Positions 5,794 to 12,114 of a stretch of 12,114 nt of DNA are shown one piece after another (within the stretch, counting starts at the first letter, position 1; the number at the start of each line of letters is the position of its first letter). The DNA is taken from NCBI GenBank assembly GCA_034435315.1, contig DAOTYB010000248.1:1-12114 (forward strand), given 5' to 3'. The DNA comes from VGOB01 sp034435315 (GTDB lineage Bacteria; Chloroflexota; Anaerolineae; UBA4142). Both the position numbers and the translations under genes were made by a program. A model generated the notes under the pieces. That model saw nothing but the letters and a program-made list of their open reading frames with translations, was not told the DNA's origin and searched no databases.

Positions 5794-6627
5794 CGGCCGT
5801 CGCGGCTCGGCTTTGCCCACCGTTTCGCCGAGGAGACGCGATTTTTGATACGCTGCCCAGACGGCTTTGGAAAGGACAGTGCGTAGCGAGCCTTTCTCCA
5901 ACTGATAGATTGCCTCTGCCGAAGTGCCGCCGGGCGAGGTGACCATATTACGCAGTTCCGCTGGATGCAGACCGCTTTTCTCGGCGAACAAGATCGAACC
6001 GCGCATCGTCTCGATGACAATATCGTGCGCCAGATCGCGCGGAAAGCCCAAGTGTACCGCGGCATCAATCAATGCTTCGAGGACCATAAAAACGTAGGTC
6101 GGACCAGTGCCACTCACTGCGGTTGCCATATCCAGATATTTTTCCTCGTCCACCCAAACTTCTTTACCCAGCGCGCCAAAGACCGCGCGCGCATTGTCGC
6201 GCTGAGTGTTCGTCACGGCAGGTGTGGCTGTCCACACCGTCAATCCCGCGCCGATTTGCGCGGGCGTGTTGGGCATTGCGCGCACAATCGCCTGATGTGC
6301 CAGGCCTTCGCACAATGTTCCCAGGCGTCCGCCGGCGATAATCGAGATGACGAGTTGTTCTGGACGAAATAGCCCCTTGAGTTCATCCAGCACGCGCACA
6401 AGTGCCTGTGGTTTGATCGCCAGGACAACAAGGTCACTCGCCTGCGCCGATTCGCGATTGGCGATGGTGGTGTTGACGCCATAGCGCGCCGCGAGTTCCG
6501 CGCGACGTTTCTCGCGCGGTTCACTCACCGTGATGCGTTCAGGCGCGATGATGTGATCGGTCAGTAGCCCGGAGATCATCGCCTCTGCCATTACGCCGCC
6601 ACCAATGAAGGAAATGGAAGAAAACAT
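5782..6627 (-). CDS. proC: Pyrroline-5-carboxylate reductase
   Basis: Reduces 1-pyrroline-5-carboxylate to L-proline with NAD(P)H, the last step of proline synthesis, in the cytoplasm. The 281-residue length is near the family norm. The N-terminal Rossmann motif FIGGGVMAEAMISGL (7-21), AMPNTP (117-122), SGTGPTYVF (172-180) and the signature TSPGGTSAEAI (230-240) are all present. The ATG at 6627 has AGGAG 6 nt upstream. The final residues (after about 270, GKAEPRRPIDQ) look unconserved, and the last codons plus the stop lie in a tandem repeat array, so the natural C-terminus may have been altered. It is followed by thrC after 187 bp of repeats, so co-transcription is possible but unproven. Confidence 0.95.
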   Translation of the reverse strand: MFSSISFIGGGVMAEAMISGLLTDHIIAPERITVSEPREKRRAELAARYGVNTTIANRESAQASDLVVLAIKPQALVRVLDELKGLFRPEQLVISIIAGGRLGTLCEGLAHQAIVRAMPNTPAQIGAGLTVWTATPAVTNTQRDNARAVFGALGKEVWVDEEKYLDMATAVSGTGPTYVFMVLEALIDAAVHLGFPRDLAHDIVIETMRGSILFAEKSGLHPAELRNMVTSPGGTSAEAIYQLEKGSLRTVLSKAVWAAYQKSRLLGETVGKAEPRRPIDQ

Positions 6628-6694
6628 CGCTTTCTCCTGAGATGTGACCGAGTTTGCAATTGCGGTAATTACTCAGCCGTGCTATCCATTGCGA

Positions 6695-6871
6695 AATAGC
6701 CCCACCTCCTTGCCCCCTCCCCACGCCGCTCTGCAGCGTGGGGAGGGGGAATCAGTAAGGGAGTGGTGTGAGGGCGGGCGGCTTTGCCGCCCGCCCTCAC
6801 ACCACTCCCTTTCCCCTTTCTCTCCCCGCTTTGCGTGGAGAGAAGGGGGCAGGGGGATGAGTGGGGTTATT
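6695..6871 (-). repeat. Hairpin repeat family, copy B (three hairpins, terminal inverted repeats)
   Basis: The element is bounded by AATAGCCCCAC (6695-6705) and GTGGGGTTATT (6861-6871), complementary apart from one G-T position. Inside are three hairpins. The first is 6713-6726 / 6736-6749 (14 bp, perfect). The second is 6757-6782 / 6786-6811 (26 bp, perfect, loop TTT, containing the GGGCGGGCGGC core). The third is 6813-6829 / 6833-6848 (nearly perfect). Read on the minus strand, its end (CTCATCCCCCTGCCCCCTTC) is the same head as in copies A and C, so it lies in opposite orientation to them, with an additional hairpin. It is MITE-like in form and may block read-through from the upstream tagO-like gene into proC. 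Confidence 0.75.
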
Positions 6872-6931
6872 CCCGTAGAAACAGCGAGCGATGCCGGGGC
6901 TGAGTAGTTACCAGTTGCGGAAGATATAACA

Positions 6932-6973
6932 TAGGGGCACAGTATTGTGCCCCTACAATGCGTCCCTGCATTG
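6932..6973. repeat. Pair of small adjacent hairpins
   Basis: The stem TAGGGGCACA (6932-6941) pairs perfectly with TGTGCCCCTA (6946-6955) around a GTAT loop. The next base begins a second hairpin, CAATGC (6956-6961) with GCATTG (6968-6973) around GTCCCT. This lies about 50 bp past the end of the tagO-like gene and could act as a transcription end or RNA-stabilising structure, but no T-tract follows. The GGGGCACA...TGTGCCCC form looks like a dispersed repeat. Confidence 0.55.
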
Positions 6974-7024
6974 TTATGCCGGGAATTCTGCTGCTGTTTC
7001 TGCGACGATGTGCGCCGCTGCGGT

Positions 7025-8017
7025 TCACGGGCGTCTTTCTAACACGTACAACGCACTCGCGCCCAGTATCGCCACGAGCAACAAGATGGCATAGTTGACG
7101 GCCAGATTCCCTTGCGCGCACACGAGCGCTGCAAGTCCCAGCGCGCCTGAAACGAGATACAAACGCACAACCGCCGCGCGTCGCGTCAAGCCGCGCGCTA
7201 CAAGGCGATGGGAGGTGTGGTCGGTGCCCGGCGTAGTCAACGGATTCACGCCGCGCCGTAGACGCGAAATCACGACCAGTGTGGTGTCGAAGATCGGCAC
7301 GCCGAGAACGAGAATGGGGATGAACCAGGTCGCCGTGACAGGCAGGTGCAGAAAGCGCAGTTTGATGCCAACAGCCGCCAGCATAAAACCAAGAAACAAA
7401 CTACCCGCGTCGCCCATAAAGATGCGCGCGGGGTTAAAGTTGTACACCAAAAAGCCCAATGCCGCGCCGAGTAACGCCGCACTCAGCATTGCCACCAGAT
7501 ATTGCCCGTTCAGCGCGGCAATCGCCAAAAAGAATCCTGCCGCGATTGCCGCGACTCCGCCCGAAAGCCCATCCATATTGTCGAGCAGGTTCAGCGCGTT
7601 GGTGATGCCAACGGTCCAGAGTATCGTGAGAACCACATTGACAAGTGCATTCGGCGCGAGTTCGACACTGACGCCAGTCAACACCAGTATCAACGCGCCG
7701 CCGATTTGCCCCAGCAATTTCCAGTGTGCCGCCAGTCCCACCCGATCGTCCCACAAGCCCAGAAACGAGACCCAGGTTGCACCAACGATAATGCCGATCA
7801 TCTGCGGCACGTAAAACCGCTCGGCGAACAGAATCAACGCGAGGATGAACGCGCCATAGATGGCAACACCCCCAAGGCGTGGCATTGGGGTCGTGTGAAT
7901 CTTGCGCGCGTTGGGACGATCCACCACATCGGTACGCAAGGCGAGCCAGCGCGCTAGCGGCGTGGCACCGACAGCAAAAACTAGAGCCGTCGCAAAAATC
8001 AAAATCAACGTGGTCAT
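7025..8017 (-). CDS. Polyprenyl-phosphate glycosyl-1-phosphate transferase (TagO/WecA/MraY family)
   Basis: A 330-residue, roughly 10-segment membrane enzyme that transfers a sugar-1-phosphate, probably GlcNAc-1-P from UDP-GlcNAc, to undecaprenyl phosphate. This is the first step of a lipid-linked glycan. Family motifs are MPRLGG (45-50), the DD pair at 90-91, NLLDNMDGLSGG (143-154), FMGDAGSLFLG (200-210, catalytic-site aspartate D203) and PIFDTTLV (241-248). The cytoplasmic loop DHTSHRL (266-272) is typical of TagO/WecA rather than MraY. The ATG lies 3 nt after the stop of the preceding 1258-residue gene, with no separate Shine-Dalgarno, so translation is probably coupled. The exact sugar is not determinable from sequence. 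Confidence 0.92.
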   Translation of the reverse strand: MTTLILIFATALVFAVGATPLARWLALRTDVVDRPNARKIHTTPMPRLGGVAIYGAFILALILFAERFYVPQMIGIIVGATWVSFLGLWDDRVGLAAHWKLLGQIGGALILVLTGVSVELAPNALVNVVLTILWTVGITNALNLLDNMDGLSGGVAAIAAGFFLAIAALNGQYLVAMLSAALLGAALGFLVYNFNPARIFMGDAGSLFLGFMLAAVGIKLRFLHLPVTATWFIPILVLGVPIFDTTLVVISRLRRGVNPLTTPGTDHTSHRLVARGLTRRAAVVRLYLVSGALGLAALVCAQGNLAVNYAILLLVAILGASALYVLERRP

Positions 8018-8020
8018 TGG

Positions 8021-11000
8021 CTATTTGCCCAGCGTTTCTATCCACGCTTGTAGGGCGGCTTTGTCTGACTGTGGGGCAAGAGCGAGCGCGGCTTGCGCCG
8101 CCTGACGCGCCGCATCGAGTTGGTGCATCTTGTAGGCGTTGAGCGCGACCTGAAGATTCTGCCACAATCCCTTTTCATTTTCAGGGGCGAGTGCTGCGGC
8201 TTGAAGGATGGCGCTTGCCGCTTCGTCAAAGCGTTGTGTTTGTAAACTCAACAGCGCGATGTTTTTCTGCGCATCGTAATCTTGCGGTGCCAAGCGCGCG
8301 AGGGCTTGATATTCTGGCAACGCAAATTCCGGTTGACCGCGCGCTTTCCACGTCTGCGCGAGCGCGCGCCGCGCCGCGACATCATTCGGTGCCTGGCGGA
8401 CGGTTTCAATCTGCCTTTGGAGTGTGAGAAGTTGGACGTAAAAATCTTGAAAGCGTTGAAACTCTAGCGTCCGTTGCGGTGAGAGGAGGTTGAGCAGAGC
8501 GCGCATTGCGACGACCGCTGCGTCAATCTGTCCCGTCTCGGACAAAAAGTTGACGAGCGCCAGCCGCACCATCACATCGCTGGGAGCAATCTCTACCGCG
8601 CGTTCGAGTGCGCGACGCGCCAGCGCGAGTTGATTCGTCCGCTTGTACAAATCGGCAAGCGCAAGGTGCGGGAACGTGGCGCGCGGATGTTGCACACTGG
8701 CGGCTTGAAATGCCTCGACCGCGCGCGCCCAGTAAGCAGGCATCGCCAGTATCTGCATCGCGGCGGCGTTGGGACTGCCGTTGGGTTCTGCCAGCGGGTT
8801 GGGATCGCCGGGGATAGCACGCAGATAATTTTCTGCCGCGCGCGCCACATCGCCCTGGAGGCGATAGTACTCGCCAAGCAAAAAGTATGTTTGAGCAAAC
8901 TGATCATCAATCGCCAGCGATTTTTCCAGCAGCGCGCGCGCGCGCGCCCAATCACCACTTTGCGCGTGGGTTTGACTCCACTCGTTGTAGAGGTAAGCCG
9001 TGTTGGGGCTCAGGCGGGTTGCCATTTGATAGTATTCGGCAGAGCGGTTGTAGCGCTGCGTTTTTTCTGTGGGATCGCTAACGAGTGCTGCCGCATTGCG
9101 GTGCATCCGCGCGAGATTGGCGGTGTGATCGGTGTTGAGGGGATTGAGTCGTTGCGCGGTCAACAAGATTTTTTCCGTTGTCGCGATACGCGCGGCGCGT
9201 TGCGTCGGGTCGGTGGTGGCACGCGCCGATTCCAGATAGGCGCGTCCGAGAAAGAGCGCGTAGAAATCCTGCGTCGGTTGCAACGCCAGCGCGCGCTGAT
9301 ACGCTTCGATACTGCGCTCGAACGCGCCGATGTTATCGTAGTTGAGACCGCTCTTGTAGTGAATATCGGCGGCGATGCTCGCATAGTTGGTCAGATAAAT
9401 CAGCACGGGCAAGCCAAAGAGTAGCACAGGAGTGAGCAGCACCCCGCGCGCACTTGCCCACGCCGCCGGCCGCGGCGTGACATCTACCCATAAACCGAAT
9501 GCCACGACCGCAATGAACAGAAACAGCGCGAGGTAATACCAGCCGAGCAGAGTGACCAGATTCGCGGTGAGATCGCCGCTGCTGATGAGCAAACGCGATT
9601 GCATCAGCACGAACCACAGCCACGCCGTCAAGGTCAAGATGATGAACAGCGCAATCTGGTACAGCAAGATTTCGCGCCCGGTGCGCACCGAGTATTCTTC
9701 GCCCAGTCCAATCAGTCCCGCCATCAACCAAGTCAATCCAAACAGCAACGCGATGCCATACGAAGCCTGTCCATCTTTGATAAAGAGCGCGTGCCAGACC
9801 AGTTCCACCGCACTGATCACACCCGCCTGATTGGTGATGAATTCGTAGGCGAGTGTGACCGCGATGAGTGTCATCACAGCAGTCCACGCGACGACCGGCA
9901 CGGGTGACGCATCGGTGGTGTTGCGGGAAATATTTTCAGACGCGCGGCGTCGCTTGCGCCGCGGGGTGACCTGTCGCGCCAGTGTTTCTGGTATGACGGG
10001 AGGCGTCGGCACAGTAACGAGTTTGTTCATCCCCAGAATCACCAGCAGCGCGAGGTAGAACCAGAAATACGTGCGCGTCGCCACAATCGCAATGCCAAAG
10101 TGAATTTCGATAAAGTGACCGATGAGCGCGGCGAGGAGCGCGCACAGCCACAGCGCGCGCGAGGTGTCGTTCCCCGTGCCGATGTCCGCGCGCCGCAAGG
10201 CAATCACCACGAGAAAGATAAAGAACCCGACGATCATCCCGAACGGCAACGCGACGCCGCTGAAATGCCAGCCGCGCCATACCCCAAAGACGAGTGTCAT
10301 CAGCACGCCACCCGTCAACCAGAGCGCGATAAAGGCGTTACGTTCAAAAGTCGTACGAATGAACCCCAGCCACTTGAGTCCAAAGTAAAAGATCGAAACG
10401 AAGAGAAGAATGTACGCGCTCAAGCCGATCACACCGGTCATCACCAGCGCATCGAACGTTTCGTTGTGTGAACGATCCGGCGACGCCGTCCGCGCTTCCA
10501 GACGACCCAGTTCTGGAGGGTAGAACGGATTGAACACAACATACATCGCTTCGGGTCCATAGCCGATCAAGGGGCGCACGGCGTTAAAGGGATCGTCGCC
10601 GGTGAGGGGCGACCACAGGGGTTGATGCGGCAACACCAGTTGCAGCGCGCCCTGCCAGATCAATTCGCGCACGCGCCCCGTGCCGGTTTCTGTTTCAAAG
10701 ACGCGTCCCAATCGTCCCACATACGGCAACTGCTTGAGCGGTTCGAGCGGCGAAGCGGGCAGATTGAACACGACCAGAAACGCGCTCGCCACGATTGCCA
10801 GCGCGATCGCACCGAGCATCACGCGGCGCGCACCCTGCACGAGCGCGTACAACACGATGAACGTGAACAAGCCGCCCGCCAGCCCCAACCAGGGACCACG
10901 ACTTTGCGTGAAAAAGAGCGCGACCGTAAGCGTCGCAAGTAAAATCGTGTACGTAGCCAGCAGGAGCAGATCGCGCAAATTTTTGCGCGCGACGCGCGCA

Positions 11001-11797
11001 AACACCAGCGTGCCTGCCAGACCGCTCAATGCCAGAGTTGTGCCGAGGGTAAAATCGAACAGCCACACCAGAATCAATCCACCCAGCGCAATCGCCGCGA
11101 GGGCTTGTGGCACGCGCGGCGCGTGGGCGGTGTGGGCGACGCGCGCCAGTGTCTCCAGCCAGCGCGCCAGCGCGAGCGGGAACACCATAATCATATACGC
11201 CGCGACGAAAATCGAATTGCCCATATGCGCGGCGATCCGCTCGACCGTATCGCCACCCCAGGGGAGCGGATCGAGACGAAAGTGTTGCAACAGTCCATAG
11301 AACGCAATCGGGAAACTGACGGTGAGAATCGTGTTGATGGCGCGATCGAGTTGCGCGCGGGTGCGTAACGTGCTGGCGGCAATTACCGAAATGACGATGT
11401 ACGAAAACGTGGAATAGGTACCCTGCAAACGTTGATACGAACCCCAGAGACTAATGCCAGGCACGATCGAGAACAGGGTGGCGATGACGTAAACAATGAC
11501 GAGTGCGAGGACAGGAAGCGTAAAGGGGTTTTCGCGCGCGAGCGCGCGCAGTGCCGCGCGCCACCAAGGGCGTGTGGGCGTATTGCCGGGTGGCGTGGCG
11601 CGCCAGCCACTCTCCGCGAACTTGACCAGCCACGCGCCCACCATCACCAGCGCGATCGAGCGGACAAGTGTGGCTTTGTCGGGTTCAAAGACGCGGCTGG
11701 AGTAGATGTTGAAAAAAAGTGGTGCGACCACCAGAGCCGCCAGCCAGCCAGCTTCCAGCAGTTTGTCGCAGTAGAGAGCCAGTCGTGTGGTCATCAC
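8021..11797 (-). CDS. Giant O-antigen ligase/polymerase-like membrane protein with TPR domain
   Basis: A 1258-residue protein in three parts. Residues about 15-600 form a polytopic membrane domain with marks of the Wzy/WaaL (O-antigen ligase) superfamily: TQSRGPWLGLAGGLF (297-311), RELIWQGALQLVLPH (377-391), GYGPEAMY (412-419) and the large external loop ending in HNETFDALVMTGVIG (444-458). A second group of hydrophobic segments follows (about 635-805) after a basic stretch (TPRRKRRRAS, 611-620). Residues about 815-1257 are a long array of TPR-like helices (for example GAFERSIEAYQRALALQP, 824-841), likely outside the membrane. It probably joins or polymerises glycans delivered on undecaprenyl phosphate, matching the tagO-like gene 3 nt downstream. 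The start is GTG at 11797, with ATG at 11794 an alternative; an in-frame TGA lies just upstream. A GGAG lies 11 nt before the GTG. Donor and acceptor are unknown. Confidence 0.88.
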   Translation of the reverse strand: MMTTRLALYCDKLLEAGWLAALVVAPLFFNIYSSRVFEPDKATLVRSIALVMVGAWLVKFAESGWRATPPGNTPTRPWWRAALRALARENPFTLPVLALVIVYVIATLFSIVPGISLWGSYQRLQGTYSTFSYIVISVIAASTLRTRAQLDRAINTILTVSFPIAFYGLLQHFRLDPLPWGGDTVERIAAHMGNSIFVAAYMIMVFPLALARWLETLARVAHTAHAPRVPQALAAIALGGLILVWLFDFTLGTTLALSGLAGTLVFARVARKNLRDLLLLATYTILLATLTVALFFTQSRGPWLGLAGGLFTFIVLYALVQGARRVMLGAIALAIVASAFLVVFNLPASPLEPLKQLPYVGRLGRVFETETGTGRVRELIWQGALQLVLPHQPLWSPLTGDDPFNAVRPLIGYGPEAMYVVFNPFYPPELGRLEARTASPDRSHNETFDALVMTGVIGLSAYILLFVSIFYFGLKWLGFIRTTFERNAFIALWLTGGVLMTLVFGVWRGWHFSGVALPFGMIVGFFIFLVVIALRRADIGTGNDTSRALWLCALLAALIGHFIEIHFGIAIVATRTYFWFYLALLVILGMNKLVTVPTPPVIPETLARQVTPRRKRRRASENISRNTTDASPVPVVAWTAVMTLIAVTLAYEFITNQAGVISAVELVWHALFIKDGQASYGIALLFGLTWLMAGLIGLGEEYSVRTGREILLYQIALFIILTLTAWLWFVLMQSRLLISSGDLTANLVTLLGWYYLALFLFIAVVAFGLWVDVTPRPAAWASARGVLLTPVLLFGLPVLIYLTNYASIAADIHYKSGLNYDNIGAFERSIEAYQRALALQPTQDFYALFLGRAYLESARATTDPTQRAARIATTEKILLTAQRLNPLNTDHTANLARMHRNAAALVSDPTEKTQRYNRSAEYYQMATRLSPNTAYLYNEWSQTHAQSGDWARARALLEKSLAIDDQFAQTYFLLGEYYRLQGDVARAAENYLRAIPGDPNPLAEPNGSPNAAAMQILAMPAYWARAVEAFQAASVQHPRATFPHLALADLYKRTNQLALARRALERAVEIAPSDVMVRLALVNFLSETGQIDAAVVAMRALLNLLSPQRTLEFQRFQDFYVQLLTLQRQIETVRQAPNDVAARRALAQTWKARGQPEFALPEYQALARLAPQDYDAQKNIALLSLQTQRFDEAASAILQAAALAPENEKGLWQNLQVALNAYKMHQLDAARQAAQAALALAPQSDKAALQAWIETLGK

Positions 11798-11866
11798 TGC
11801 GCATCATACTCCAAGTGGAGGCAAAAATCAAATCAAACAATAAGTTTGCACACACCGCGCACTCGT

Positions 11867-11895
11867 GTTATACTCCAAACGGTTTAGATTTTTAA
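11867..11895 (-). promoter_or_regulatory. Possible promoter of the ligase/tagO operon
   Basis: On the minus strand a -10-like TATAAC (11872-11867) is preceded after 17 bp by a weak -35-like TTAAAA. The leader would be about 65 nt and ends in the GGAG site before the GTG start. The -35 match is only 4 of 6, so this is tentative. Confidence 0.35.
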
Positions 11896-11979
11896 CTTTT
11901 AACTGTCCCGCCTCTGAGTTTCGCTCGCCGTCACTTGGAAACTGACGGCTCACGCGAGCCGATGGCAAAGTGTAACATC

Positions 11980-11992
11980 GTTCCCTGGGAAC
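11980..11992. repeat. Perfect short palindrome GTTCCC-T-GGGAAC
   Basis: Six bases on each side of a single T are perfectly complementary. Just to the left, GCCGTCA/TGACGGC (11927-11933 / 11943-11949) and GGCTC/GAGCC (11947-11951 / 11956-11960) share three bases and so could form only one at a time. The 13-bp palindrome would suit a dimeric regulator site but may also be chance or repeat debris. Confidence 0.35.
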
Positions 11993-11993
11993 A

Positions 11994-12110
11994 ACCCCTC
12001 TCATCCACCTGCCCCCTACTCTCCCCGCTTCGCGGGGAGGGCAGGGGGAAAGACGGGAGGAGGGGTGTGAGCGGGCGGCGCAGCCGCCCGCCCACACCCC
12101 CGTCCCCTTG
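11994..12110 (+). repeat. Hairpin repeat family, copy C (two hairpins)
   Basis: The head CCCCTCTCATCCACCTGCCC matches copy A with few changes. Hairpin 1 pairs 12012-12028 with 12032-12048 around TTC (17 positions, one G-T pair and one mismatch). Hairpin 2 pairs GCGGGCGGC (12071-12079) with GCCGCCCGC (12083-12091) around the same GCA loop, then has the same A-C mismatch and 8 further perfect pairs (12062-12069 / 12093-12100). It is in the same orientation as copy A. The outer part of the stem differs from copy A on both arms together, which shows that base pairing has been conserved. Confidence 0.75.
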
Positions 12111-12114
12111 ATTC

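Larger units (their letters stand above)
6628..7024. other. Spacer between proC and the tagO-like gene
   Basis: This 397-bp stretch has no gene I can support. It holds hairpin repeat copy B (6695-6871) and a second pair of small hairpins (6932-6973), leaving about 65 bp next to proC that must carry its promoter. I see only weak -10 candidates there (a TAATTA on the minus strand). Confidence 0.6.
11798..12114. other. Promoter-side spacer upstream of the ligase gene
   Basis: No gene is supported in this 317-bp stretch. It contains the likely promoter of the minus-strand gene (11867-11895), small palindromes (11927-11960 and 11980-11992) and repeat copy C at the right end. The minus-strand open frame at 11828-12097 is arginine- and glycine-rich repeat translation without a recognisable domain. 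Confidence 0.6.

Noticed and set aside
7434..8165. 243-residue minus-strand frame across the tagO-like/ligase junction
   Set aside because: It overlaps two well-supported genes in another frame and has shadow-like Arg/Gly/Cys-rich composition.

Overview
The window reads as a chromosomal segment of a GC-rich bacterium, most likely a member of the Chloroflexota (Anaerolineae-like). This rests on the gene set (an OmpR-type response regulator, ThrC/ThrB, ProC, a TagO/WecA-type lipid carrier enzyme and a very large O-antigen-ligase/TPR protein), Shine-Dalgarno sites, sigma70-like promoters and intergenic repeats of a kind I associate with that phylum. The placement is an inference; no rRNA or other marker gene is present. 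GC-alternating strings (GCGCGC) are extremely common throughout the coding DNA.

Layout. Positions 1-324 hold no convincing complete gene, only a stem-loop and one copy (A) of a hairpin repeat family. A KdpE/PhoB-like response regulator (325-1029, minus) is divergent from the next gene; both have excellent back-to-back promoters between 1054 and 1140. The plus-strand gene 1185-3539 is the most remarkable feature: a full eukaryotic-type DNA topoisomerase IB, not the short poxvirus-like bacterial form. All five catalytic residues are present, including the C-terminal tyrosine, and there are two large extra helical segments. It ends in a perfect 19-bp bidirectional terminator (3539-3581) shared with the minus-strand block that follows.

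That block, read from right to left, is an O-antigen ligase/polymerase-like 1258-residue membrane-TPR protein (8021-11797); a polyprenyl-phosphate glycosyl-1-phosphate transferase only 3 nt downstream (7025-8017); a 397-bp spacer with hairpin repeat copy B; proC (5782-6627); a 187-bp spacer built from four consecutive short tandem repeat arrays, whose last array supplies the proC stop codon; thrC (4554-5594); and thrB (3606-4535). Copy C of the hairpin repeat lies at the right end (about 11994-12110).

Functionally there are three themes: lipid-linked surface glycan assembly (tagO-like enzyme plus Wzy/WaaL-like protein), amino acid biosynthesis (homoserine to threonine; proline), and DNA topology (TopIB) beside an orphan response regulator. 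The stand-out candidate for something little described is the bacterial full-length TopIB with a roughly tripled linker and an additional coiled-coil insertion in the core.
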